From Neckera pumila (lineage: Eukaryota > Streptophyta > Bryopsida > Hypnales > Neckeraceae), in the NCBI GenBank assembly GCA_963969595.1, contig OZ018414.1, forward strand, positions 17,095,660 to 17,159,659: a stretch of DNA of 64,000 nucleotides, read 5' to 3'. The position numbers were made by a program, and so were the translations under genes. This document shows positions 12,165 to 23,833 of this stretch, piece after piece (the stretch's first letter is position 1; each line of letters begins with the position of its first letter). The notes under the pieces were generated by a model. It was given only the letters and a program-made list of their open reading frames with translations, was not told the origin of the DNA and ran no database searches.

Positions 12165-12890
12165 GGGTAGTTGCAAGAAACACTTAACGATTTTGGCTCA
12201 AAACGGCCTTAGTATTCGAGTATTGTGGCTTTTGGAATAGAATTTTTAAAAATAAAATAAAATATGGATAATTTATAAACATTCAAAAAAGTAAATGTAT
12301 GAAAATTTCAGACCTAGAAAAATTTATCTCTAAGAGTTATAGACGGTCAAAGAGTGTTGAAAAAGGCAAGAAAATAGACCCTTTGGGATTTTATTTTTAG
12401 AAATAGTAAAAAATTGAAAAAATTATTAAAAAAAAAATATTTTTCCTTACCTAAAGATGCTGCTTCTCAAATATTTTCATCTTTGGGAAAAAAAAATTGA
12501 ATCTTCTGCATGTGCGCAAATATAGTGCACTTTGAGCACATGTGGAAGGTGGACATTTTACTATTTTTGGAAAATCTCTTTGTAGGCTTGTGTAAAATTA
12601 GAAGAACTCCTTGACTCCCAATTTTCACCTTCAAATTTGCATTTTTGGGTCAAGAATAGTACTAAACCCCCCCCAAAATGGCCAAGGTAGACATCCAATT
12701 GGGGGCAGTTCGAAAATAGTAAAATAATTTTAAAAAATCTGAAAAAATTACTCAATGTTTGTAACTTTTATATGTACCTTCAATTCAAATTTCATAGAAA
12801 AAGGACGTAAAAGCCAAAAGTTATGAGCAAAAAACTACCTATCCAAAGGCAAGGGGATAAAAAAAAGGACAAGTGTTTCTTGCAACAACC
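12165..12890 (+). mobile_element. MITE of the GGGTNGTTGCAAGAAAC family, copy 1
   Basis: Starts GGGTAGTTGCAAGAAACAC and ends with the inverted match GTGTTTCTTGCAACAACC. The 5 bases on each side are CTATA (12160-12164 and 12891-12895), read as a 5-bp target-site duplication. The interior is AT-rich, has no coding frame, and differs from the interiors of copies at 18799, 51288 and 60545, so this is a related subfamily. Confidence 0.65.
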
Positions 12891-14900
12891 CTATATCATT
12901 ATCATTCATTCATGTCATGCATTATTTTTCCTTTCAATGATGTATTGCATGATTTATCTTTAATCTTCATGATTGAACATTTATTGGATGAAGATCCAAG
13001 TTCAAAAAATTAATTATCCTTCTAATATATGGTTGAACATTTAAACCTAAATGAAAAGCAATGTATTGTCATTGATAATTAGAAATGCAATAATAATATG
13101 AAGAAATAACATTATCCTATATTAAGGTCAATTTTGTAAATAATTAGGAAAAAATTGGAATATGTCTAAAATATGAAAAATTTACTATTTTTGAAAATCT
13201 AAGAAAGTTTCATTATTGCCAATTTTGAGTATCCCCAAAAGTTATTATTCTTCAAATAATTTAGAAAAAAAAAAAACATTTACACATAAATAGAAAACTC
13301 AATCCATTTCAACAAAGTGAATTCAAATTTCAAGTTTAACCATCAATATATTTAACCATCATATCAAAGACTTCATTGTCTTCAAACAACTCTTGTAAAT
13401 CAAGATAATCTTCATCAATGAATTCACAAGTATTACCTAGGCCTACTAGATAATCTACTAAAGAAGAATCTACATTTTATTCTATGGCTTCTTCTTATAA
13501 TTCTTTGTCAAATTAGCAATCTAATAAGCAATCTACACTTACCCCAATCTTTTACTATCAAGTCTTTCTGAAATCCTTAGAAGCTTCTCCACATCTTGAG
13601 TAGCCAAGTGTACAACTCCTCGCGTAGTGTGCTTAATTGCTTATCCAAAGGTCAAACTAAATATCAAGATTCAAGAAACATGATCTTCTATTTGTTTCTA
13701 TATTGATGAAGTTGACCATTGCTTGAAACAATTTGTAAAGCCACAAATCAAAGGCATTTGTAAAATGATGTCTATAGGTTGTAATTTTGACATTCAATTT
13801 GTCGGTATAAAAAGAATACAAATACATAGGTATTCTTTATCTATGAAAGAAATGCTTTTTACTTGTGCACATATCAACAATCAATTAGTCAGATCATTTT
13901 TTGACTCTTCGGCAATGACATTCACTTTGTCAAATGTATTCAGATGCTAATTTATTTTAAATAAGCAAATAATGATCAAAATTAGGAGATACACAAATAT
14001 TCTATGAAATTAAAAAAAGAATGTATCTTATTTGTTTGATCAATATTAACAACCAAAATTGCAGAAATATCATATGCTTCAACCAACGATGCAAATCTCT
14101 ACGCCATAAGTTTTCCAAGGATCTCCCAATTCAATGAAAGCTTTCCACATGTTTTAGTCAGTTGCACATTGATAGATCCTGTGAATTGTCCAATGCAATG
14201 ATAATTTAAAGATTCCTACTATAGCTCAGGATCACGAGCAATAATGAAATTGAAAATGATTAATTGCACAATCCCAACTTTCAAAGATTGGCCTACATTT
14301 CTCATTGCCAAAAGTAATACACACATATCTTGTACCAAATCAGGTGATCCATATCTAGATGCGAGTGATCCATCATGGGGGAGTTGATGGAGTGAATTGC
14401 TTTTTTTTTTAACATGTGGACCATATTTTGACTTCAACTTTCCATCTTCAATAAATCAATAGTACAAATGGTTGCAAGCAAATCTACCAAAGGGGCTTGA
14501 ATTTGTTTCAAGTTTGTTGTACAACAAATAGATGTCAAAAGCACACAAGATTAAATTGATTGACAGTTCTACATGGAAATTCTTCAAATGTCACATGAAA
14601 GAAACAATGAGCACATGCTTTGACATAAATATAATTTGATGAATTTACGAATACACTGATTCAAGTACCCGTGAGCCAATTTCAAACAGTGCATTGCTGT
14701 GAATAAGCTTCAAGGCTTCTTCACTACGGCTTCAATTAGAGGTTACGATCTTACGTATCAATATATCTCATGCGAAAATGTATAGTACCACTGCAATCTA
14801 CAGAGTATAATATAGAGAGCATATACTCAGTGTTTAAAGACTTAAACATGCAGTACCAATTCTCCCGGTCTGAAAATTGAAGGAAACCTCAACCACTTCC
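12891..14900. other. AT-rich intergenic DNA, nothing recognised
   Basis: Contains only short AT-rich open frames (for example 13723-13950 and, on the minus strand, 14219-14437) without motifs. It may contain old transposon DNA, but no boundary repeats were found. Confidence 0.45.
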
Positions 14901-16022
14901 TGACTGTCCGTGTTCACTGCTACGGACATTTAAGCCAAACAACCTATCACTTATGTTCGTAACATGCAATCCAGGAGAAATAAGTGCTCTAACATATACA
15001 TATGAGTTCTCGGCTTCTCGCATAAATACTACGTTCATGCTGCAGCTGCAATCAATTGATGCTGGGGACCATTACCAGTAATTGCATCCTAATCACCGCG
15101 CGCAAGCAATTTGCTCACTCTGAACAAACAATCTCTACGTATAGGAATTAGAGTATTTAGCGTTTCTACTGTTGGCTCGATCACTCTGCTAATGGGGAGC
15201 AGCCTCGGAAATGGTGTCAGAAACTGACATGGTCGAGCTCGACTGCGGCGTATCAATTTGTGAAGCAAATGGCTTGAGAGGGCGGCTGCAGATGAATCCA
15301 CATTACACATGTATGATGAATACCGCTTTCAATATATACTCCAGCAACAATCAACGCTTTCGATCAACGTAACGTTTCAAAGGTATCCGGCACCAACAGC
15401 TACAGAATTCACTTTCGAAAATATATGGCATGTTGATCGAAACCCCTTTCCAATGCAATACAGCTTAGTAAGCGCATAATAACATGCCACAATATGTGCT
15501 TCATTCGGTTCAAATGCAATGCACACCACTAAAATAATTTGAAAGTCATTAAGATCGTCAATTTTGTGAAATTGGCGCGATTCTGGTGCCAAGATTTGTG
15601 ACAGATATCCCCCAAAGGTTTGACTCAGGCCACAAACTAGGACAGTTGCGGATTTCTATTTCACGCGTGCGACCTAAAACATACAAAATATTGGAATTAA
15701 CGAAATTGGCGTTTTAAGTCCCAAACAACAGCAATGTGAATAATTCCGTTCAAGCTCCTCTGCATACAGTCTCATACCCAATTCAGAAACCCAATTCAAA
15801 ACCATTTAATTGCAAAAGAGATGAAATTAATGAAGTGCACGAGTGATTTACAATTCAACGAGGGTACGGTAGATCGATTAGTACTGATGATCATGTTTTA
15901 TTCCAAGCTGCAATGGCACAAATGAACCCAAACTGACGAAGAATTGACAAACTACTACTGCTGATCGACTCGATCGAGCTCTATCTGAATTGCAATCCAG
16001 GCGCATTGTGCATAACACATCG
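14900..16022. other. Spacer with two unassigned minus-strand open frames
   Basis: Composition becomes more balanced here. Minus-strand frames 15310-15089 (73 codons) and 15592-15377 (71 codons) are open, but neither shows a domain, a good start context or clear splice sites. They could be exons of the gene ending at 16023 or chance frames. Left unassigned. Confidence 0.3.
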
Positions 16023-16864
16023 TCACCGTCGTCGGCTCCAGAGAGAATCTCCGAACAGGGAACGGTATTGCGAAATATTCAACCTGACGCAGAGATGGAG
16101 AGGATAGGTATATGAAGGGTTGTGCTCCATCAGTATCCCGCCATTGACCTCCGTTTGGTATACGTTCCACCACACGCGCAGATCTTCATATTTTGGATCT
16201 AGCAACAGCGCTCCCATCTCTTCCACAAAATCACCATAGGATGTGCGCCCCTTATTGAAACCGAAAGTGATCCTCTTGTATAAGTGGTAATCTTCAGGTG
16301 ACATCGTGAGCCTCGCAACCTGCTCCTGGCACCAACTGAGGAAGAAATCGAGAAAGTCTTCTGGGTTGAAGTTCTGATTTGGATCGCTGATGGGGTCCTG
16401 CTTGCCTGCTGCATAGTAGTTGGGATAGTACCGTCGGTTTCGTAATCGGCTCCATTCGCGGGCCCATTCAATATCAATTTCCTTGATAAAATCCCACGAA
16501 GTCTCTCCCAACTGCACAGAGGAAAGGAATGAATAATACAGGACGACGATCACAGCAGGATAGAGAAACAGAGGGCTGTCGTCCTCCTGCTCCTCTCCAA
16601 TGACTCTATGACGGACAACTTTGTAAAAGATTCGCAGATGATCGTAACGCGGATTCTGTAGCAGCAATCCATTTGACGCCGAAATTGCTCATAAAGGATA
16701 ACTTGACCCAGAAAATCAGTCATGATCTTGTCGTACACCTTGTAATTCGCAGTGCGCATCGTGAATCTCGCCACCTGGTCCTGACACCTGTAGAGGATGC
16801 TAATGAGAGACAAATGGCGATCGAGGTCCGGATTTCTGGCAGGTTTGCCATTTTGAGTGGCCAG
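16023..16864 (-). pseudogene. Two-repeat helical-domain gene with a one-base frameshift
   Basis: The minus strand encodes two copies of the same roughly 80-residue module. Repeat 1 (from 16864, after acceptor CTGCAG) contains ARNPDLDRHL, RCQDQVARFTM, NYKVYDKIMTDF and YEQFRRQM. Repeat 2 contains DPNQNFNPEDFLDFF, WCQEQVARLTM, DYHLYKRITFGF and YGDFVEEMGALLLDPKYEDL. Aligning the repeats shows that ATG-GGA in repeat 2 corresponds to ATG-GA near 16667, a single missing base, after which the frame LLLQNPRYDHLRIFY is recovered. The pattern of Tyr-rich helices with short VARLTM strands reminds me weakly of paired amphipathic helix domains, but I do not claim that family. The C-terminus ends at a stop at 16023. 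It is either a recent pseudogene or an assembly base error; an upstream exon may exist. Confidence 0.5.
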
Positions 16865-17568
16865 CTGCAGCGCAAAGTACGTCGTTCAAATTGACGAGTT
16901 ATGAATCTAAGTGGGGTCCGATCGAGTTAATTCCCTGCTGTCGCGGAGTGAATCCAAGTCCAAGCTCCTCGCGAATAAATATGCTGATCCTGATTGCTCG
17001 CTCGATTGCAATTGAGTTACTTGGCGGAATCGTGTTCAGTTCCGCGAAAAATTGAACTCATGGATATAGAACGAGCTTAATAAATGTAGAGCACGTAATC
17101 AATCTGGAAGTTCACATGCACTCCCCGGCCGGGCTGTACAATTTTACAAAATAAATTGTCTCACCAATCCCACTAAAATATTATCGCTTAGAACATCAAC
17201 TTTGTTCAAATGGCGATATTCTCCTTGGCAGTTTCCCGTGGGACGGAAAGTGAGAAGCGCTGACGTTGGTTTCCCGTGCAAGATATGTGTCGGTTTCAGA
17301 AAACACGAGGGACTCCTGTGGGATAGCCCCGCGTCAATCGCAACGGCTAGAAACTTTTTGGAATCTTCAGTTTTGAAATCTATTTGCAATCTTTTGCTCC
17401 GTATAACTTTATTCAGAGCTTGCCAGATTTCAGCATTGTACAAAGTACCACTATTTTGTACAGGATAGTTGCGTGCGACAATGCATGCACACCACTTCTT
17501 AAATTCATCAAAACACCGTAAACCACCGCTGGCCGCTGGGATTTGTCCCGTTCAAAAGGCGGGCGAAT
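16865..17568. other. Spacer without a supported gene
   Basis: Overlapping open frames on both strands at 17144-17468 mirror each other and have no motif. The minus-strand leader of the 16.0-16.9 kb gene may lie in 16870-17060. Nothing further is supported. Confidence 0.35.
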
Positions 17569-17992
17569 TCTGAGCCGTAATGCCCGATTACGCTGGCAAA
17601 ACCGTGTAATTGGGGGTTACGGATTTTTCATCCAAATCATTATCTCATCCAAGAAAATCCGGTGCCCACCGGTCGTTTACGCCGGGCAATGCCCCTCGTC
17701 GTCGGGAATTTCGCCAAAAAAAGGGCCTCCTAGTTGGGCTTTGTCCTCCTCGTGTGCCCTTTTTTTGGCGAAATTCCCTCCTCCTCGGACATTGCCCTAT
17801 ATAAAATATATTGTTGGGCGGCATGCCCGCATTGGATTTGTATAGGGTAATGTCCGACAACAAGAGGCGTTGCTTGACGTAAACCACGGGAGGGCATTGG
17901 ATGTGAATGAAAGCCAATAACATCGTGGATGGAAAATGCGTAATGTCCGATTACGCGGTTTTGTCCGCGTAAACGGGCTTTACGCTCCAAAT
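17569..17992. mobile_element. Fold-back MITE, about 424 bp
   Basis: Nearly the whole element is an inverted repeat. GAGCCGTAATGCCCGATTAC at 17572 pairs with the arm ending AAACGGGCTTTACGCTC at 17988, and the inner GGGAATTTCGCCAAAAAAAG (about 17698) pairs with TTTTTTTGGCGAAATTCCC (about 17780). Arms are roughly 200 bases with mismatches. The GC-rich termini contrast with the AT-rich surroundings. Open frames on both strands across it are artefacts of the palindrome. Confidence 0.75.
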
Positions 17993-18798
17993 TACAGCCC
18001 AGAAACTACATGAGATATGCACGGGAATTTTTCCACTAATAGTTTACGACTATGTAGTCTCTGCGCCTACATCGGCCTCGGTGTTGTCGTCATCGACTTG
18101 CCGGTTTATGTTGCCTGTCCCTTGTATGCAAGATTTTACTCCATATTTGGGAAAGTAAACAAATTTTAATTAATGTAATTAATGTAATGGGCGATTAACA
18201 TGTTACTAGAATGTCCTACCCGAATCAAGATGTTTGAACCAACTGAAAACGTCCGAATCAACACAATTGCGTTGAAAATTGCCAAAGCAAGATGTCCGAA
18301 CCAACTTAACATTGTTAATTCGGGGTGTCTTTTCTTGTCGTGACATTGTGAATTTGAAATATGCTTCTTATACACAATCTTGGCCATCTAGCACTAGTAT
18401 CAACATTTTAGTAATTTTTTACTAAAATTTGGTCTTCTTAAATTCACCATAGTTGTAGTACTGACTTTATAATAGTTATTTAATTGAAATCACTCCACTG
18501 TTATTGAGAAGGGGATCAATTGTCATATTTGAGGATTGCTTGAGTCAATTGGTCATGTTGCTTAAAAAATAACCTAATTGTACATTTGAAGATGATGGAT
18601 CATTCCAAATTTTTACAAGCAAAAATTACATATATGATTTGAGACCCTGGCAGGGAGTGTGGAAGTGTGGAGATAGAATATAGTTAAAAATGAAATAAGC
18701 AAGATATTAACAAAGAGCTTTGTAGACTAAAGCAAATTACTTCAACTGACTTGGACTGAACAAAGTATCAATTGAGAAAAATGATAATGCTTCACAAT
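17993..18798. other. AT-rich spacer, nothing recognised
   Basis: No domain, RNA gene or repeat boundary was found. The minus-strand frame at 18387-18166 is short and featureless. Confidence 0.4.
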
Positions 18799-19519
18799 GG
18801 ATCGTTACAAGAATGACCTTCCGTTTTTGTTCCACTTTGGTCGTTTTCAGCCATTTTTTCGGGAGTACTATAAAAATAGAAAAAGATTTTTTTTTAAATA
18901 CAAAATATATGAGAAATGTATACACCTAGAAGAAGAAGATACCCTATGAAGGAAAAGCAAAAAAGAAATCTCTAAATAGGAGAACTAGAAAAGTGCACAA
19001 TAGCAAGAAAATACATACTTTAACATTTTAATTTGTAAAAAATAGGAAAAGCAATTTTTTTTTAAATTGAAAAATGCCATTTGAGAAGGTTTCATGGTAA
19101 AGAGATTCCACAAAAAAAATGATCCTAAAACCATCTTCAATGTTCAGAATTGCATGCGCAAGCTGCAAGGGAGCCCTCTTTGCATGGACATAGAGGATAT
19201 AAAATAAAATATTTTTTAATGCCCCTTGGTAGAAATATGAGTTCTTACCATGGGAATAGACCATAGAAATTTTATCTTCAAATCATTAAATTTGGGGACT
19301 CCTTACGTAGTAAAAACCCTAAAACTCAAAATGTGACAAGTTAGTTTAAATGATTTTTGAATTTTTTGGAAAAACATGAGATATGATTAAACTCATAAGA
19401 AGAATCGCCACTAAAAATTTCAAGTTCATACGAGTCATGCTTCTAAAGTTATTGCAAAATGAAGCTTCAGCACTGCGTTTGTGACAATGTTTGAGCACCG
19501 GTCTTTCATGCAATCACCC
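18799..19519 (-). mobile_element. MITE of the GGGTNGTTGCAAGAAAC family, copy 2
   Basis: This copy is inverted relative to the ones at 51288 and 60545. It begins GGATCGTTACAAGAATGACC and ends TCTTTCATGCAATCACCC. The interior aligns by eye with copies 3 and 4: the stretch with CCATAGAAATTT, AAATCATTAAATTTGGGGA and the AAACATTGTC-type phrase is shared in reverse. No clear target duplication is visible. No coding capacity. Confidence 0.65.
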
Positions 19520-21291
19520 ATTGCACTTGTTTTAAGTGAAAAATATCAAATAAGACTTCAAATGAAAGTTACAAGACTTGTGTTGGCAAGATTTATGCAT
19601 CCTCCATCTTGCCTTCAATAATTACTATCACTATATCTTGAAGTTTCTTCATTTCTTCAAAGAAAACTAAAAGTCTCTAAGAGGCACTAAGAAATCCTGG
19701 AGGTCACTTGGTGGCTTCAAAAAATATCTAGTCTAGAAGAGTCACCCAAAGGTTTCAAATAGCCATGCAAATATTGTAGGAATCCCCTAAAATACTCGGT
19801 GAATATACCTATCATTGAAAGAAGGTTTGACTTCTACAAAGTCTAATGAAGGAAGAGAGAAGTTATCCAAGTTGAAAGGTGAACGTTTGTGACAATTGCT
19901 ATAAAATTAGGCCAAATTATCACATATTTCTCTATAAATGTCCATATCCATACCATATTTGGTGGTCATGGTTGGAATTTCCTCCCAAATATTTAATGAA
20001 ATTTGAAAAAAGTGAACTCAATAGATGATTAAATATTGAAATATTCCACAAGCTTCATTTTTCCCATACAATTTTGTTTTGTAAAAATAATTATTCAAAT
20101 ACTATAACATCTTTTTATATAAATATTTTTGTCAATCCTAACCACCATATAGGATACTATTGGTATATATTTTACAAATGACATTCTATATGTATTACCT
20201 TGATGAGCATTAAAATATCATATATATTAGAAGTTTCACCCTCCTTTTAAATCTTCAAAAAGAAATGCTAGATTTTAAATGTTAGTAATTCTTCATAATA
20301 TATTTAGTGAATATACTTCACTATATGTTAGAGTAGCCAAAAAATTGATAAGTTCAAATATATATATTATTTGTTAATAGCCAAAAAGTTAAATATACAC
20401 TATTAGTTACAAATTATAATGCTTATATGTTGGTAATCTTCTACTCCCTATTTGTAAATTTGGAACATTCCAAAGTGCTATTTTTTTATTAAGGTAAAAT
20501 GACTATTATTAGATTGATCAAATTTTCATATGTTTTTCTTGGCAAATGAAAGGAGGTTCCAATACACAAAAGAAAGAAACATTTGGCTATTGTATGCAAA
20601 AGTTATAAAGGGTCAAAAAAATTTGATAGATGTTTAAAAATTGTTTCTTCAACACACTTGGACACATGTTGATTTTGGAGATGTACAAAGAGTGATGATA
20701 TTGGTTTCAGATATGGTGCAATTTTGGGTGTATCTACTTTAAAGCACCGCTGCTGTGACTCAGGATTATGCCCTGGCCTCACAAAATAAATGGTATCCAA
20801 CCTAATCTAGCTGCACCCCTTTCACCCCACATGCATTGTTGCAAGTCTAGGTGGGCTTACCAAATAGTAACATGTTCTCGCCATCGTCTTGTGCTTGCTC
20901 TTTTTCTATTGTGCCTAAGAATTGGAATATCGTTGCATGATTGTGATTCTTGTGGTACCAATTGCCGGATTGCCAATGGTATCTTGTGAATGTTGAGGTG
21001 GAATTGCTAGAATTTCACAAATGAATAATAGTAAAAGGTAGGTTTTAATGTAGTATGAATCTTGTTTTTTTAAAAGGGTGTTGAGTCCGACCACTATTTT
21101 ATAGTAGAGAAGCAGCTACTCTCGCCCAAAACATTTTAGACCCATGTAGTGTGTTTTTTATGCATGATTTTCGCTAATTGGCTACAACCAAAAGACGTTG
21201 GCTACTTTTGTTAAGGAAATTCTCCTTCTTTTCAGTCAAAATTAAATAGCCAAATTACTGTTTTTGAATATAGATATCACCAATTACCACC
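19520..21291. other. AT-rich intergenic DNA, nothing recognised
   Basis: Long AT-rich tract. The open frame 20768-20989 and its neighbours have no motif. No hairpin or terminal repeat was noticed. Confidence 0.45.
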
Positions 21292-21633
21292 TAAGGTAGC
21301 AACACCCATAACCGTCAAATTAAGGGTTATGAACATTATTAATAAACATCTAGAAAATCATAGGATCCTATTAGCAAGAGAAAAATATTACTTGTGCACT
21401 TTTAAATATTAACTTCACTTGAATATTGTGAGAAAAAGTTGTGAACTTTTAAAAAGTTGATTGTAAATGCACCTAATACCAACAACAGAATTTTATATTC
21501 AGATGTAGTACATCCTTGTAATCACATCTATTCACTTCTACAGATTTTTCAAAATTTTAGAGGTGATGGTCATGGGTACATTGATCAGGTTATGTGTACA
21601 TTGATGATTACCGTATGGGTGTTGCTACCTTAA
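21292..21633. mobile_element. Short TIR element (GGTAGCAACACCCATA termini)
   Basis: CTAAGGTAGCAACACCCATA at 21292 is matched in inverse by TATGGGTGTTGCTACCTTA ending at 21632. The interior is AT-rich and noncoding. The termini resemble CTAAGGTAGGCACACCCAT at 52083, which bounds the large inverted repeat there. Its right end touches the TTAACCCC terminus of the next element. Confidence 0.5.
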
Positions 21634-22822
21634 CCCCTCACCGCCCAAGAGGACGAAAAGTGTCCCCACACAAACTTTGAATCACTATAACTTTTGCATC
21701 CAATGTCCAAATTCAAAAAAAATTGTTGGAAAAGTTGCGCATACCAGTCTAATTTCTATGATAAAATTTTCAGATCAATCCAAGACGAATTGAGTTTGCG
21801 AGAGCCATTCGAAGTTCACAGGGTCAATTTTTATTCAGCACACTGCGTTGTGGTAAATGCAACTTTGGGGGCTTGTATCTTTTTCCAAAAATGTTCGTTT
21901 TCAATAAAATTTGTTGGATTTTGTACTCCTTAAGGTCTAGTTATTGTGGTAAAATTTTCATGCCAATCCAAGTTGTTTTGAATTCTTGGGAGCAATTCGA
22001 AGTTCAAAATCCAGATATTATTGCATTTCAGTCAACTTTGGCGGCTCATAATTACTTCATACATGATCCTTTTTCAAAAACTCTTGTTGGGGAAGTTGCG
22101 TATACTTGTTTAGTTCTTGTGGCTAAAATTTCATATCAATCCAAGAAGTTTTGATTGTCTGAGAAGCATTTTAGTAGAAGGAGGTTCAATTGTAGATGTG
22201 ATTTTTTGCTCCTTCTTTCACTGTTTTTGGACATTTCAAATCCATTGTGTAGAAACAATGATTCATTTTTTTATGAAATTCTTTTCACCAAAGTGTTTAT
22301 ATTATGGTTTTGAATCACTTTGTAGCTTAAGGTTTTTTCATTTGAGTAGGTTTAGAAATCGAATTTCACCTCCAAATGTGTTATTAAGAAAATTTCAGCA
22401 CCTTTTTTGAACACTAAAACATTATAATCTTTCAGTCTAAACGGTCACATGACCCCAAATTTGTTCCACACCATCTAAAACATACGCACTACAATATTGT
22501 ACGGTTGAGATCTTCATACCTCACTCTAATTTTGACTTTTCAGACTTGCAAAGGCAGGCATTTTTTAAGCATGGTTGGACTTTGGGCTGTGAGGCGTTAA
22601 CCTTTGAACGCCGACAAGTTCTGCATCCTTGGAATGACAAAGAATCTTTCCCTACAGGACAGAAGTGCAACTTTTCATCCTCGGTATTAGGAGTGGGAAG
22701 GAAAGATCTACAACAATTCTTTGACTTCCAATGAATATATTACGCTTTTTCAAAGTAGATGAAGTCACACGGAATCACAATACATGATTTCCATGGCTAC
22801 CAGTCCGTCCTTCAAGGGTTAA
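21630..22822. mobile_element. piggyBac-type element with internal tandem repeats
   Basis: TTAACCCCTCACCGCCC at 21630 and CCTTCAAGGGTTAA ending at 22822 have the orientation of left and right piggyBac-type termini. A second left terminus, TTAACCTTTGAACGCC, occurs at 22597, so either a 226-bp MITE (22597-22822) is nested or the long version is composite. Between them are three degenerate direct repeats of about 180-200 bases (see separate entry). No transposase frame. Confidence 0.45.
21708..22260 (+). repeat. Three degenerate tandem repeats of about 180-200 bp
   Basis: Each unit opens with a TTGTTGG phrase (21721, about 21911, about 22084). It then has an ATTTC/ATTGT-rich segment with AAAATTTTCA, an ATCCAAG phrase (21777, 21965, 22138), and a segment like CATTCGAAGTTCA. 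The units are diverged but colinear. Confidence 0.5.
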
Positions 22823-23833
22823 GTATCACATGACTATTGAAGAAATAGCTGGCTACTTCTTCAAAATGATAAAAAACAAACACTGGTCCCATGTGCCCTT
22901 TTGATCCTGCAGTTTGCAGTTCCACAGAGCCGCGGGCCCCTTAGGGGGTCATCTGTAAGTTACCCGGAAATTTGGCAACCAAAATCAAATACCGTAGCTC
23001 CTACGTGTCGGCTCTACAAACAATGAGTATCCTCGTCGTCTCGTTTCACGACGAAGACTTCCTTCACTCAAAGCTCGTCGTCGTCGTCACGCCTGTTCAC
23101 TCAATTGCGGGGCTGGGGCTCGCTGCCCCTTTGCTGCTGCTGCTGCCCCCTTGCTGCTGCTGCTGCCCCCCCGCCGCCGCCCCCCCCGAAACTCCTTTCC
23201 GCGCACCCACGTCCTGGCCCACCACTCTCTTTGGGCTTGTCGCCACACACACAGGAATCGTATTGATCCCCGTGGTGTCGGTTTTCGCGTTGAAACGCCC
23301 GAATTTCCGTGGGCTGCAGCTGCGACTGGCTTCTGAGCTTGGGTCAAACCGCGTGGGCGATTGGGCATTTTGGGCGCGTTCCTTGGGGACAGGGATAAGT
23401 GCGAGCGTTTCTTTGGTTTCGGCGGATTCAACAAAAAATTGGGCAGAGTACTGTTTTGAAAGAAATTATTGGGGTTTGGTTGGAGGGTTGGAATTCATAG
23501 CGTTTTTGCTGAAGAGTCGATTACAAGGGCGGCAGGCTTGTGCGCGCTCGGGGCGTTTGCGTTGGGTGTGGAAGTCGAGAAGTTCGTTTCGTTTGGTGTG
23601 ATAGTTTGGGTTTGGAGATTGGTGGAGACCGTGGCTGAGAGGCGACGGTCGAGGGCGTTCTTGGAGTGATTCTTGACGTGGCTGGAAATTGGAGCAGGTT
23701 CTGGAGGTTCTGGGGTTGTGGGGAGAAGAGTTCGGTGGCGTTTCTGATCTTGGACGACAGTTTGGGAGGAATTTTTAGGGATTAGAATTGAGGAGGAGGT
23801 GGGTTGGGGCAGTTGTATGCGTAGAGTGGCGGA
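22823..23833 (+). promoter_or_regulatory. GC-rich upstream region of the DUF829 gene
   Basis: Composition shifts sharply to GC-rich at about 22900, typical of the 5' region of the gene starting at 23834. It includes a low-complexity GCTGCCCCC-rich stretch (about 23120-23180). The open frame 22972-23601 runs through it without domain or start support and is probably incidental. No precise promoter element is claimed. Confidence 0.35.

Noticed and set aside
17543..17990. Open frames on both strands at the fold-back element
   Set aside because: Similar peptides appear on both strands because the DNA is palindromic; not coding.
22972..23601. 209-codon plus-strand frame upstream of the DUF829 gene
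   Set aside because: Low-complexity GC-rich composition, no domain, opposite-strand frame also open; more likely 5' flank.
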